A DNA stretch of 49,180 bases from Chlamydia trachomatis (GCA_945898205.1 CAMDHO010000010.1:1-49180), one strand, 5' to 3'; shown: positions 1 to 9,317, counted from the stretch's first letter. Notes: a model not told the origin generated them from the letters alone. Numbers and translations: made by a program.

Positions 1-1
1 T

Positions 2-160
2 AAGGGAACAGACTTTAAAACCGTTTCACGAAGTGAGTTAAAACGAGTAGAAAAGCTGTTAAATCAACGTCCAAGGAAGATATTGGGTTTTCGCACTCCT
101 GAAGAAGTGTTTAGGGAAATGAGGAGAAAAAAGAAACCGCCAAATAGAGGCTGTACTTAG
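2..160 (+). pseudogene. IS30-family transposase, C-terminal fragment (cut by window edge)
   Basis: An open frame enters from the left edge and ends at TAG 158-160, giving 52 residues. The motif LNQRPRKILGFRTPEEVF is the characteristic end of IS30-type DDE transposases, followed by a basic tail. IS30 enzymes cut and join their element through a DDE catalytic core that would lie upstream of this window, so I cannot tell whether the gene is intact. No terminal inverted repeat could be recognised in the following gene-free stretch. The family call is firm; intactness is unknown. Confidence 0.8.
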
Positions 161-364
161 AAAAAGCAAAGAAAAGTGGGTATCTAATCCTATAGGTACC
201 CCTCTCATAGAACAAACATCGCCCTTCCCATAAAAAGAGACGCGGCGATCCTATCCTAGGTTCTCTTGATCCTATATGGCAAGTTTTTTTAAAAAATTTT
301 AATCGTGCTAACTCCCTATCCACCTGAAAATCTAAGTATTACGTAAATCACTCCCGCTATCGAA

Positions 365-383
365 GAACGAGACAAGCTCGTTC
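365..383. repeat. Small hairpin, 7-bp stem
   Basis: GAACGAG at 365-371 pairs perfectly with CTCGTTC at 377-383 around a 5-base loop. There is no T run on either side, so it is not an obvious intrinsic terminator. Confidence 0.5.
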
Positions 384-434
384 CTCTCAATTGGAATCTG
401 TAGAATAGATATATAAAAAAATAAAACAAAGTGT

Positions 435-456
435 CGGGGGGCAAAAAAGCCCCCCG
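435..456. repeat. G/C hairpin with A6 loop
   Basis: CGGGGGGC (435-442) pairs perfectly with GCCCCCCG (449-456) around a loop of six A. It is a very stable stem in otherwise AT-rich DNA. On the minus strand the loop is T6. There is no T tract after either arm, so terminator function is doubtful; it may be an IS-related structure. Confidence 0.6.
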
Positions 457-831
457 CACCCCCAATTTTATCTTTCAAAATGGTAAAATAAAAATTAAGA
501 AGAATAGGGGTGTAGACACAACTCTATTATAGTACTTAAATTAAGTGAATAATCGTTCTAAATGATGCGTTTATTTTGTGAACCCACAATTTTAAATTAA
601 ATTATACTTGTATTTTAATTGTTTTATTATGTTTTGTTGTAATCGAGCTTCTTAAGTGTTTGTGTTTGTTTTTGATAGGTAAGTAATTGTGGTTTTATTA
701 ATTTTTTAGATGTAAAATAGCAAATAATCGCAAGATAAGAGCGCTATTTGCAACTATTAGGATAGGGTGTCGCTTGTTAGTCTGAGGGAAATCGATGAGG
801 TTAAGCTCTCAAAGAAGGAGTCCTCATTCCT

Positions 832-2223
832 TTAGGGTAGAGCGGATTTTAGAGAAGCTTCCAAGGAAACTAAAGCTGCCTTAAACCATACTTCTGAGAG
901 CGTTGGATGAGCGTGAATTGTATTTGAAATAGAATCTATGGTAAGTCCATTTTGGATTAGAATCGCGATTTCGGAAATTAAAGAAGAGGCTTCTAATCCG
1001 ATCACTTGAGCACCTAAAAGTCTCCCTGTTTTATTTTCTATAAGGATTTGTGCAAATCCTTCTGTTTCTGTAGTAACAATGGATCTGGCAAGAGCTTGGA
1101 AAGGAAATTTTCCAATTGTATAAGAAAGCCCCTCTTTTTCAGCTTGCTCTGCATTTAATCCAACACTGGCTATTTCCGGATGAGTAAAAATAATAGAGGG
1201 AACAGCTTTATAACTCATGTGAGCCTCTTTCCCACAGGCATTAGAAGCTGCAACGGTTCCTTGAAAAGATGCGACATGAGCCAGCATAACTTTTCCTGTA
1301 ACGTCACCTACTGCATAAATGCCAGGGACTTTTGTAATCATCCTATCTGTAACATGAATAGCCCCTTTAGAATCTACAGATACTCCTGCTTTTTCAAGCT
1401 CAAGATCTGCAGAAATCACTTTTCTTCCTATAGCAATCAATGCGCTATCAGCCTCGATTGAAGGCTTTCCTTTGATGTGCACTGTAATTCCAGCCCCTTC
1501 AGTCGCTATCTTTTCTGTAGACGCTTCTGTTATGATATTTATTCCTTTTTTAGAGAAAATTTGAGTCATTACGCTGGAGATGTCTGATCCTTGATGAGGT
1601 AAAATAGAAGGACAGGCTTCGATAAGAAAAACTTCAACTCCGAGCTCAGCAAATAAAGAGGCAAATTCACATCCTATATAGCCCCCACCTATAATCGCGA
1701 TCTTTTTAGGGAGCTTTGAAATCTCTAAAATAGAAAAAGAATTGAAGACTTTTTTATGGTCACAGGGAAATTCTTTTATATCTAGAGATTCAGATCCTGT
1801 AGCAATGATTGCACTAGTAAAAGAAATAAAAATATTATCAGAACCCACTATTTTTATTTCTTTTGAAGAAGTAAATGAAGCTTTACCTTGAAAAATAACG
1901 ATACCTTGAGACTGGATAAGGTTCTTTAAGTCTTCTTTCATTTTTTCAAGAACAGAATCTTTGCGGGCTTTCATTTTAGCGTAGTCGAAAGAAATAGAGC
2001 CGACTTCAATTCCGAAATCAGAAGAGTGCCGAATCCGATCAAGCATTAGAGCGTTCGTAATAAGTGTTTTGGTAGGAATACAGCCTTCATTTAAGCAGGT
2101 GCCTCCCAGATTGCCTTTTTCGATAAGAGCTACTGTTTTTCCCATTTGTGAGGCTTTAATGGCGGCTGCAATCCCTCCGGGTCCGGCACCGATAACAACA
2201 ATATCAAAAAAAATTCTTTCCAT
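832..2223 (-). CDS. lpdA: Dihydrolipoamide dehydrogenase (E3)
   Basis: FAD-dependent E3 component that reoxidises dihydrolipoyl groups of the pyruvate/2-oxoglutarate dehydrogenase (and possibly glycine cleavage) complexes, reducing NAD+. The 463-residue product has the N-terminal FAD motif GAGPGG (residues 12-17), the redox disulphide in GGTCLNEGCIPTK (Cys43 and Cys48), a second Rossmann motif IGGGYIGCEFA for NAD and the C-terminal HAHPTLSE segment with the catalytic His-Glu pair. Length is normal. I start at ATG 2223 because AAAGGA lies about 10 bases upstream; an ATG at 2262 would add 13 residues but has no ribosome site. It is transcribed alone, divergent from the moxR operon. Identification is firm; which complex it serves cannot be read here. 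Confidence 0.95.
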   Translation of the reverse strand: MERIFFDIVVIGAGPGGIAAAIKASQMGKTVALIEKGNLGGTCLNEGCIPTKTLITNALMLDRIRHSSDFGIEVGSISFDYAKMKARKDSVLEKMKEDLKNLIQSQGIVIFQGKASFTSSKEIKIVGSDNIFISFTSAIIATGSESLDIKEFPCDHKKVFNSFSILEISKLPKKIAIIGGGYIGCEFASLFAELGVEVFLIEACPSILPHQGSDISSVMTQIFSKKGINIITEASTEKIATEGAGITVHIKGKPSIEADSALIAIGRKVISADLELEKAGVSVDSKGAIHVTDRMITKVPGIYAVGDVTGKVMLAHVASFQGTVAASNACGKEAHMSYKAVPSIIFTHPEIASVGLNAEQAEKEGLSYTIGKFPFQALARSIVTTETEGFAQILIENKTGRLLGAQVIGLEASSLISEIAILIQNGLTIDSISNTIHAHPTLSEVWFKAALVSLEASLKSALP

Positions 2224-2486
2224 AAACGCTAAATCCTTTTCTTTGTTTTTTCTATGATGCATACTGCAATAAAAGAGGCTTATCTTTTTTCCATAGCATA
2301 TAAAAATTAAATAGAACAGATTTTTCGCTCAATAATGTGATAGTATGCGCGGACCTCTTGTCCTTTAGAAGGGGATCAAAAGAGATGATGGTAAACCGCT
2401 TTTTTTATCCATAGAGGCCTTTTTCTAAAGGTGAGCAAATTTAATGGATATTCATAAAAAAGTTAGAAAAAAAGATGATTCCACTC

Positions 2487-2516
2487 TTGAATCTCTAATT
2501 TCGTTTCATATATAAT
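2487..2516 (+). promoter_or_regulatory. Sigma70-type promoter for the moxR-bat operon
   Basis: TTGAAT (2487-2492), an 18-base spacer and TATAAT (2511-2516) make a near-consensus housekeeping promoter. Transcription would begin near 2523, leaving a short leader before the moxR ATG at 2551, which has AAGGA 8 bases upstream. Further upstream in the 2224-2486 gap are CCTTTAGAA (2362-2370) and its complement TTCTAAAGG (2423-2431), a possible leader structure or operator lying before the predicted start. Confidence 0.6.
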
Positions 2517-2550
2517 CCCCAGGTAGGATTTTACTATAAGGAAGTGTTGT

Positions 2551-3546
2551 ATGAGTACTATTCAAATGCAAGGAAACGAAAACGTTAAAACAGAGCAGCA
2601 TAAGCTCTCTAAGCTTCTAAACTCGGTTCAGGATAAGATTATTGGTCAACACCTTTTAATTGAACATTTGCTTGTCTGTCTTTTATCCGATGGGCATGCC
2701 TTGATTGAAGGAATGCCAGGTCTTGCAAAGACTCGTTCAGCAAAGGCAATCGCAGATGGAATCGAAGGCGAGTTTCACCGAATTCAATTTACACCAGATC
2801 TTTTGCCGTCAGACCTTATTGGGACGGAGATTTATATTCATGAAAAAAGTAGTTTTATTTTTAGAAAGGGACCTCTTTTTAACAACATTTTACTTGCGGA
2901 TGAAATCAATCGAGCCCCAGCAAAAGTACAGTCCGCCCTTCTCGAAGCCATGGAAGAAAAGCAAGTAACAGTGGGTCATGAAACCTACCTGCTCCCAGAG
3001 CTATACATGGTAATTGCGACACAAAACCCAATTGAGCAAGAGGGGACATATAATCTTCCAGAAGCTCAGTTAGATAGATTTATGATGCATCTTGAAGTGG
3101 ATTATCCGACGCCTAGTGAAGAATTTTTAATTGTCGAGCTAGATGAAAAGAGGCAGCTAAATTCTACTTCTCAAGTTTTTCCTGTAACGACAAAGGAAGA
3201 AGTTCTTTCCGCTCGAAAATCTGTATCCAACATGTTTATTTCAGAAAGTTTAAAAAAATATGTAGTTTCTCTTGTTACAGCTACGAGAACTCCTGAAAAA
3301 TATGACCAAGAGCTTGCGAAATGGATTGAACATGGAGCGTCTCCACGAGCTACCATCGCGATGATTCGTTGTGCGAAAGCACTAGCGTGGCTTAGAGGGG
3401 ATGAATATGTTACTCCTCAGCATATTCATGAGGTAGCTGCGCCTATTTTAAGGCATCGGATAATCGCATCTTTTGAAGCTGAAGCAAATGGTGTTTCAAG
3501 AAATGATGTTATAAGAAAATTATTAAAAGTTGTAGCGATCCCTTGA
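2551..3546 (+). CDS. moxR: MoxR-family AAA+ ATPase
   Basis: MoxR ATPases act as chaperone-like remodelling enzymes, usually with von Willebrand A partner proteins encoded next door. The 331-residue product has a Walker A GMPGLAKT (54-61), Walker B LLADEINRAP (Asp117-Glu118), sensor-1 ATQNPIEQEGTY and the C-terminal lid domain, all typical of the family. The start has a good ribosome site (AAGGA, 8 bases). It is the first gene of an operon with a DUF58 protein directly behind, which is the classical MoxR/VWA arrangement. The specific client is not known; envelope stress or protein complex assembly is the usual suggestion. Confidence 0.93.
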   Translation: MSTIQMQGNENVKTEQHKLSKLLNSVQDKIIGQHLLIEHLLVCLLSDGHALIEGMPGLAKTRSAKAIADGIEGEFHRIQFTPDLLPSDLIGTEIYIHEKSSFIFRKGPLFNNILLADEINRAPAKVQSALLEAMEEKQVTVGHETYLLPELYMVIATQNPIEQEGTYNLPEAQLDRFMMHLEVDYPTPSEEFLIVELDEKRQLNSTSQVFPVTTKEEVLSARKSVSNMFISESLKKYVVSLVTATRTPEKYDQELAKWIEHGASPRATIAMIRCAKALAWLRGDEYVTPQHIHEVAAPILRHRIIASFEAEANGVSRNDVIRKLLKVVAIP

Positions 3547-3553
3547 GGTGAGA

Positions 3554-4468
3554 ATGCTTTATCCAGATTTTAATGATTTAATAACCTGTAGAGATCGGAA
3601 AGAGGGGTTAATCCACCCCTCTTCTCGATCCGTCAAATCTACAATTTCAGGAAATCATCCCTCTCCTTTTCGGGGTCAAGGGTTAGAGTTTGATGCAGTG
3701 AGGGAATATGTAGCAGGTGATGATATTCGCAATATTGACTGGCGAGTAACTGCTAGGACGGGATCTCCTCATTTAAAGATTTTTAAAGAAGAGAGAGAAC
3801 GCCATATAGTTATCTGTGTCGACATGAATGCTTCAATGAGATTTGGTAGTAGAAACACGTTTAAATCTGTTCAGGCGGCTCGAGTTGCAGCTCTTTTAGG
3901 TTGGAGTGGAATCGCACATCAAGATCGAATAAGTGCCTGCCTTTTTGGTGACGTACCAGGTGGAATTCAGTTTTTACCGCCTAAGCGCACAAGAAAATCG
4001 TTTTGTTCGATGTTAAAAATCCTATCTGATCCTCCTACTGAGTTCCATCACGTTTCATTAGAATCAGCCCTGGAGCAGGTTTGTATATCGGCTCATACGG
4101 GATCGCTTATTTATGTTATTAGTGATTTCATGGATATAGATAAAAAGTTTCAATATGAAGCTAGTATAAATCGACTGATTAAAAAGTGTGATGTTGTTTT
4201 TGTTGGGGTTAATGATCAATCGGATAAAGCGATCATCCCTGTGGGTGTAGTTGGTTTTTGTGCAACTGACTTGGATAAGGTATATATCAACACAGAGAGT
4301 GTCTCCGGTCGAAAAGCGTATGCGGCACAATGGGAAGCTCGTCAAAAATGTTTGCAAGATACAATCGTTAAATTAAAGATTTCTATGATAGAATTAACGA
4401 CAGAGTCCGATGTTTATAGAGATCTTATTTTTGGGTTAAAAAACATGTCCAGAAGGAAAAAGCGATGA
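3554..4468 (+). CDS. DUF58 domain protein (MoxR partner)
   Basis: A 304-residue DUF58 protein. The diagnostic stretch GQGLEFDAVREYVAGDDIR with NIDWRVTAR (about residues 40-65) is the DUF58 signature, and the rest folds like a VWA domain (VDMNASM). Such proteins are co-encoded with MoxR ATPases and thought to be recruited by them. GTG at 3548 would add two residues, but ATG 3554 sits right behind AGGTGA and is preferred. The gene follows moxR by seven bases and overlaps the next by ATGA, so translation is probably coupled. Confidence 0.9.
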   Translation: MLYPDFNDLITCRDRKEGLIHPSSRSVKSTISGNHPSPFRGQGLEFDAVREYVAGDDIRNIDWRVTARTGSPHLKIFKEERERHIVICVDMNASMRFGSRNTFKSVQAARVAALLGWSGIAHQDRISACLFGDVPGGIQFLPPKRTRKSFCSMLKILSDPPTEFHHVSLESALEQVCISAHTGSLIYVISDFMDIDKKFQYEASINRLIKKCDVVFVGVNDQSDKAIIPVGVVGFCATDLDKVYINTESVSGRKAYAAQWEARQKCLQDTIVKLKISMIELTTESDVYRDLIFGLKNMSRRKKR

Positions 4469-4935
4469 ATCCTCAATTAGAACAATTGCATGATATCGAA
4501 GGTTTAGATTTCATTAGTAGCTGGCCATTATCTATTGCCTGGTGGGCTGTTATTGTCATGGGAATTCTTCTAATAGGGGCAGCGGTGTGTTTTATTGTAT
4601 ATAAGCTAGCTTTTAACCGAAGTTGGAAAAAGGATACTTTTCAAAAGCTTGCTAACTTAGAAAAAAACCTGTCAGATATAACAGCAAGGGAAACGGCGAT
4701 CACTCTTTCTGAATATTTAAGGCGCATTGCGCTTAGGCGGTTTTCTAGAAAAGAATGTGCCGGCTTAATAGGGGAAGACTGGTTAAAATGGCTTACTCTA
4801 CAGGATCCTAAAAAATTTGATTGGGAGAAAAAAGGAACAATTTTAATTAAAGTTCCCTATGCTCCAGTAGATTCTAGTTTGTCTACACATGAAATTAAAG
4901 ATTTAATAGAAGCAATTAGAGATTGGGTACGTTAG
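4465..4935 (+). CDS. Small membrane protein of the Bat operon (DUF4381-like)
   Basis: 156 residues with one clear transmembrane segment near residues 25-48 (AVIVMGILLIGAAVCFIVYKLAF), followed by a soluble domain rich in basic residues with SEYLRRIALRRFSRKECAGL. Position between DUF58 and the first VWA gene, and this architecture, match the DUF4381 proteins of Bat operons. It starts in a four-base ATGA overlap with the upstream gene, with AGAAGGA as ribosome site, and ends directly at the ATG of the next gene. Function is unknown beyond membership of the complex. Confidence 0.8.
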   Translation: MNPQLEQLHDIEGLDFISSWPLSIAWWAVIVMGILLIGAAVCFIVYKLAFNRSWKKDTFQKLANLEKNLSDITARETAITLSEYLRRIALRRFSRKECAGLIGEDWLKWLTLQDPKKFDWEKKGTILIKVPYAPVDSSLSTHEIKDLIEAIRDWVR

Positions 4936-5952
4936 ATGTTTCATTTTTATTGGCCTTGGTTTGTTTTACTTCTTCCTTTACCTTTTATTATAAGAAGGTT
5001 TGCCCCCTTTATAAAAAAAGATGAGGAGGAAAAATCACCAGAAATTTATTTTCCAGCAGTTAATAGATTGAAAAATGGTTTCCCTAAATATTCAATGGAT
5101 AAAAAACAATCCAATCGACCTTTTTTTATTCTTCTTTCGCTTGTGTGGTCTTTTCTGATTATTGCTTTAATGCAGCCAGAGAAAGTAGACCAGTTCAAGC
5201 AAATAAAAAATAAAGGATATGATTTGATGCTTGCTGTAGATATATCTTCTTCTATGCAAGCTGTTGATTTTTCAACCAAATCTAAGGTTATTAGTCGCTT
5301 AGACGTGATTAAAGATGTAGTTGGGGAGTTTGTTCTAGGGCGGCAAGGGGATCGTGTAGGACTGGTTGTTTTTGGTGAAAATGCATACTTACAAGCTCCT
5401 TTGACTCTAGATACGGTTTCAGTTAGCAAGATGTTAAGTGATACAACACCTGGTATGGCTGGAAATGCAACGGCGATAGGGGATGCCATAGGTTTGAGTG
5501 TTAAAACTTTGAGAGATCGACCCGAAGGATCTCGAGTTTTAGTGTTATTAACGGATGGAGAAGACAATGCGAGTAGCCTTCCTCCCTTGGAAGCTGCAAA
5601 GATAGCTAAACAGTACGGAATTCGTATCTATACAGTAGGTGTGGGTAAAAATGGCCCCGTTCCTTTTCCTTCGAATTTTGGTGGATATTCAATGGTAGAA
5701 GTTCCTATTGATGAAGTTTTATTAAAAGAAATTGCTTCGCTAACAGGCGGTAAATACTTTTTAGCAACAGATCAAAGGGCTCTAGAGTTAATTTATGGAA
5801 AGATCAATGAATTAGAAAAAACAGAGTCGAATCAAATGACGTTTTTCATTCGAGATCCCTTATATTACTACCCATTAGGGTTAGCTATGATGCTTTTACT
5901 GGCACTTGCTTTATATCAAATTAGACTTAGGAGATGTTCTAGTGGATCTTAG
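4936..5952 (+). CDS. batA: BatA-like von Willebrand A membrane protein
   Basis: 338-residue protein with N-terminal hydrophobic segments (about 5-25 and 63-80), a VWA domain from about residue 95 and a C-terminal transmembrane segment (about 310-330). The metal-ion site is intact: DISSSM (Asp102, Ser104, Ser106), a downstream Thr and LLTDGEDN. BatA proteins are anchored in the inner membrane with the VWA domain in the periplasm and are linked to aerotolerance or stress resistance in Bacteroides and spirochaetes. Its ATG directly follows the stop of the previous gene with only a weak ribosome site, so coupled translation is likely. Confidence 0.88.
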   Translation: MFHFYWPWFVLLLPLPFIIRRFAPFIKKDEEEKSPEIYFPAVNRLKNGFPKYSMDKKQSNRPFFILLSLVWSFLIIALMQPEKVDQFKQIKNKGYDLMLAVDISSSMQAVDFSTKSKVISRLDVIKDVVGEFVLGRQGDRVGLVVFGENAYLQAPLTLDTVSVSKMLSDTTPGMAGNATAIGDAIGLSVKTLRDRPEGSRVLVLLTDGEDNASSLPPLEAAKIAKQYGIRIYTVGVGKNGPVPFPSNFGGYSMVEVPIDEVLLKEIASLTGGKYFLATDQRALELIYGKINELEKTESNQMTFFIRDPLYYYPLGLAMMLLLALALYQIRLRRCSSGS

Positions 5953-7774
5953 TCAATTGAATTTTGCTTATCCTATCTGGCTTTGGGGAAATCTTGCCCT
6001 TTTTTTTGTGTGGACTATCTATTTGTTTTTTTATCATGTACGTCGGCCCACTCATCAGTTAGAAAAGTTTATTGACAGTCATCTTCTTCCTTATTTGCTT
6101 ATCAATAAAGCGAGTAAGAAGAGTATTACTTGGAAAAGCTTGTTATTGTGGTCTGTTATTTGGGTTTTTCTTAACCTAGCATTGGCAGGACCTAGATGGA
6201 ACTTTCGAGAGATAGAAACATTTTCAAAAGATCAAAGCCTTGTAATATTACTTGATTTATCCGAGTCAATGAACGCAACAGATATTAAACCTTCGAGGAT
6301 TGTTCGTGCAAAGCAAAAGATCGAAGATCTTATTAACATTTCTAAAGGTGTTAAAATAGGACTTATAGCTTTTGCTGCAGATCCTCACATGATTTCTCCG
6401 ATAACAGAAGATAAAGAGATGATACGTCACTTGCTGCCATCTATTGGGACAGATTTAATTTATGTTCAAGGAAGTCGATTAACGATAGCTCTTGATATGG
6501 CGGCAGGCATGTTAGAAGTAGAGCCTGGAAGTAACAAAGCTCTTTTAGTAATTAGTGATGGAGGATTCGAAGATTCCAGTGCTCTTCTAACAGTAAAAAA
6601 ATTGGAAGAAAAAGGTTTTACAATCCACACCATGGGTGTCGGATTAGTAGATGGAACTCCTTTGAAAGATCATCAAGGGAATGTCATTAAAAAAAATGGG
6701 ATTCCCGTTTTTTCAAAGTTGGAGAAGGAAAGACTTAAAGGAATTAGCGAAGTGGGAAGAGGGCGTTATTTAGAGTCTCATTATTCAGATACTGATGAGA
6801 TCCTTATCTTGAAAGATCTTGAAAGTCGTGCGGAGGCTCAATCGAATATAGGTAAAAAAAGTAGACTTTGGGATGAACGCTTCTACTTATTACTTATTCC
6901 TGCTTTACCTGTTCTTCTATGGTGGTTTAGAAGAGGGTATATTTTTTCTGTAATTCTTGTTTTTTTTATTCCGGGAATCGATCTGGAAGCGAAATCAGCT
7001 CAAGACTATTTTAAAAACGCAGAGGAGCTGGGAAAGCAATCGCTTGATGAAGGAGATTATGAAACGGCTGTTGACAAGTTTAAAGATCCATATAGAAAAG
7101 GGATTGCATATTATAAAGCGGGTAATTTTACAGAAGCTGAAAAGATGTTTTCAAAATCCTCTCGAGAAGAGGTAGCTTCAAGTGCTGCATATAATTTAGG
7201 GAATTCACTTGTTCAACAAAGTAAATTTAAAGAGGCTATAGCTACTTACGAAAAAGTGTTGAAGAAATGGCCAGATCACTCAAAAGCTAAAGACAATCTT
7301 GAGCTTATTAAAAATATGATGGATCAACAAGATCAGGGGGACGATTCGGGCTCGGATGATTCAGGTGATTCAAATGATAAACAGAAAGAGGGTAAAGATC
7401 AGAAGAAGAAAGATCCATCTAAATCAGAAGAGTCTGATCAGCAAGAGTCAGAAAGCGACAAGGAAAAGTCTTCTGATTCCGAAGCCTCTAAGGAAGAGGA
7501 TAAAGAGTCTAAGGAATCAGAGGGGAAGCAGCAGGAAAGTGAAGAACTTCAACAAGATGAATCTCAAACTGAAAATCAAGATCAAGGATCTTCTAATGAC
7601 ATAGAAAAGGATCAAGAAGAAACTCCAAAAGAAGAGTCTTTTAAGTCTCAAGAAGATCAAGATGCAGATCTCTGGCTAAATCAAATTTCTAACAATCCTA
7701 AGGCTTTTTTGAAGAATAAGTTTTATTTAGAATCTAAGAAAAATGGGACAATAAAGGGGAATGATCCATGGTAA
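5942..7774 (+). CDS. batB: BatB-BatC fusion: VWA domain plus TPR and acidic tail
   Basis: 610 residues. Two N-terminal membrane helices, a VWA domain with intact metal site DLSESM (Asp105, Ser107, Ser109), another membrane stretch near 315-345, then two to three TPR helices (about 365-460) and a strongly charged tail of about 110 residues rich in Ser, Glu, Asp, Lys and Gln. In Bacteroides-type operons BatB and the TPR protein BatC are separate; here they are one chain. A longer frame opens at TTG 5906, but GTG 5942 has AGGAG eight bases upstream and is the better start, overlapping batA by 11 bases. The tail is probably disordered. Confidence 0.87.
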   Translation: MDLSQLNFAYPIWLWGNLALFFVWTIYLFFYHVRRPTHQLEKFIDSHLLPYLLINKASKKSITWKSLLLWSVIWVFLNLALAGPRWNFREIETFSKDQSLVILLDLSESMNATDIKPSRIVRAKQKIEDLINISKGVKIGLIAFAADPHMISPITEDKEMIRHLLPSIGTDLIYVQGSRLTIALDMAAGMLEVEPGSNKALLVISDGGFEDSSALLTVKKLEEKGFTIHTMGVGLVDGTPLKDHQGNVIKKNGIPVFSKLEKERLKGISEVGRGRYLESHYSDTDEILILKDLESRAEAQSNIGKKSRLWDERFYLLLIPALPVLLWWFRRGYIFSVILVFFIPGIDLEAKSAQDYFKNAEELGKQSLDEGDYETAVDKFKDPYRKGIAYYKAGNFTEAEKMFSKSSREEVASSAAYNLGNSLVQQSKFKEAIATYEKVLKKWPDHSKAKDNLELIKNMMDQQDQGDDSGSDDSGDSNDKQKEGKDQKKKDPSKSEESDQQESESDKEKSSDSEASKEEDKESKESEGKQQESEELQQDESQTENQDQGSSNDIEKDQEETPKEESFKSQEDQDADLWLNQISNNPKAFLKNKFYLESKKNGTIKGNDPW

Positions 7775-9273
7775 CACGTTTGATTTTTTCACTTTTATTA
7801 TTGCCTTTATTCCTTTTTTCAGGAGAGTTTACAGCTAGTGTTGACCGTACTCAAGTCTATTTAGGGGAAAGCTTCACCTTTAATCTAACTCTAAAAGAAG
7901 TGTCTCCTAGAGGGGCTCCGACTATAGCTAAACTAAAGAAGTCATTTATTATTAATTCTGAGCAGCAATCATCGAATACTGTAATTGTTAACGGCCAAGT
8001 TACTTCAGCTACAGCATGGCAGTTCACTTTAATACCTCAAAGTGAAGGGGAATTGATCATCCCGTCTATTAGTGTGAATACATCAGATGGAACTTTTTCA
8101 ACCGAGCCTATTATGATCACAGCTTTAAAAGGGATTTCATCCAGAACCCCAGAATCTTCGGATGTTGAAGGTGTTAATCTCGTAGCAGAGGTGAGTAATT
8201 CTACTCCCTATAAGAATGAACAGATTGCCTATACAGTAAGGCTTTGTTCAAAGCGAAGTTTAGCAAATATTCAAATGCATAAGATTCAGGTAGAAGATGC
8301 CATAGTTGAAGTAAATGGAGAACCAAAAGTTTTTGAGCGAGTGGTTAATGGAATTCGAGCTGATATTGTTGAATTTAGTTATCTTATCACTCCTTTAAAA
8401 GCCGGACCTCTGGAAATCCCTCCTGCAATAGTTCAAGGAGGTATTCCGATAAAAAGAAGAGCTAATGGAGGGTCTTTATTTGATAATGACTTTGATCCTA
8501 TTGCTATTATGCAAGGTTTTAACCAACTCAAACCTTTTTCTATAACAACAGAGAAAACTATTTTAGATGTGCAACCTGCTATAGCGGGAGTAAATCCTTG
8601 GTTGCCGGCTAGGGCGTTGCAAATTGAAGAGACCTTTGATCATGCGCAACCCTTACAAGTGGGTAGTCCGCTAACTCGCAGCTTTAAAATTGCAGCGGAA
8701 GGAGTTAAGGCAAGTCAACTACCAAGTTTGCAAGATAAGCAAGTGAGAGATAGCTCTTTTAAAATTTATGCTGACAATCCTGGATTAAAAGATGAAGTAA
8801 AAGATAGTAGAATCAAAAGCTATAGAACAGAGCACTATACTTTAGTTCCTCAAGAAGATGGTGATTTGACACTTCCTGAAATTGCTGTAGTTTGGTGGGA
8901 TGTAATAGGGAAAGAAAAGAGAGTTACAATCGTCCCAGCCAGAACCTTACAAGTTTTACCGGCCCCAGTAGCCGAACCAAGTAAAGCGAGTTTAGAATCT
9001 CAAGATGGCCCTATATTAATGCAGTCTCAGGTTGTAATTACTAAGAAAAATTACGTGCTATACACCATAATAGCCGGATTAGCTTCGTTACTTTTTGTCG
9101 CAATTGCTTTCGGTATTTTACTTCAAAATAAAGTCTTGCGACTTAGTGGGGCAGGAACTCTGAAATCTGCAGATAAATCGGAGTTTACACCGCAAAGTCT
9201 AGTGCCTAAGTCGGAGAAAAAGCCTATTCAGACTGATAAAAAAGAAAAATTACCAGATCTTAACCCGACGTAA
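7768..9273 (+). CDS. batD: BatD-like exported protein
   Basis: 501 residues. A cleavable signal peptide (about 1-19, LIFSLLLLPLFLFSGEF) is followed by repeated beta-rich domains beginning FTASVDRTQVYLGESFTFNL, the typical BatD start, and a single membrane helix near residues 428-451 before a charged cytoplasmic tail. This is the DUF7379/BatD ('protein BatD', oxygen-tolerance) architecture. It overlaps the upstream gene by seven bases, has a GGGG-type ribosome site and is the last gene before a strong hairpin, so it closes the operon. Confidence 0.85.
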   Translation: MVTRLIFSLLLLPLFLFSGEFTASVDRTQVYLGESFTFNLTLKEVSPRGAPTIAKLKKSFIINSEQQSSNTVIVNGQVTSATAWQFTLIPQSEGELIIPSISVNTSDGTFSTEPIMITALKGISSRTPESSDVEGVNLVAEVSNSTPYKNEQIAYTVRLCSKRSLANIQMHKIQVEDAIVEVNGEPKVFERVVNGIRADIVEFSYLITPLKAGPLEIPPAIVQGGIPIKRRANGGSLFDNDFDPIAIMQGFNQLKPFSITTEKTILDVQPAIAGVNPWLPARALQIEETFDHAQPLQVGSPLTRSFKIAAEGVKASQLPSLQDKQVRDSSFKIYADNPGLKDEVKDSRIKSYRTEHYTLVPQEDGDLTLPEIAVVWWDVIGKEKRVTIVPARTLQVLPAPVAEPSKASLESQDGPILMQSQVVITKKNYVLYTIIAGLASLLFVAIAFGILLQNKVLRLSGAGTLKSADKSEFTPQSLVPKSEKKPIQTDKKEKLPDLNPT

Positions 9274-9280
9274 AATATGC

Positions 9281-9316
9281 CTAACTGGAGATTCTAATCA
9301 AAGACTCTCCAGTTAG
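9281..9316. terminator. Hairpin between convergent genes
   Basis: CTAACTGGAGA (9281-9291) pairs perfectly with TCTCCAGTTAG (9306-9316), an 11-bp stem with a 14-base loop. It lies between the batD stop (9271-9273) and the opposed stop at 9318-9320 and can serve both strands. T runs are weak, so it may act partly as an RNA 3'-end stabiliser. Confidence 0.7.
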
Positions 9317-9317
9317 T

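Larger units (their letters stand above)
161..831. other. Gene-free stretch downstream of the IS30 fragment
   Basis: About 670 bases without a credible gene. It contains two small hairpins (365-383 and 435-456) and AT-rich sequence from about 530 to 720. The only open frame (complement 111-323) has no ribosome site, overlaps the transposase end and has no family resemblance. It is probably IS flank plus the region downstream of the lpdA gene. Confidence 0.6.

Noticed and set aside
111-323. 70-codon minus-strand frame that shares phrases with the small basic frame at 25633-25803 (IGSREPR against LGSRELR)
   Set aside because: The overlap in words is short, DNA similarity is patchy, and the frame overlaps the transposase end without a ribosome site.
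2341-2440. Possible structured RNA or riboswitch before moxR
   Set aside because: Some complementary words (2362-2370 with 2423-2431) but they lie upstream of the predicted transcription start, and no known riboswitch core was recognised.
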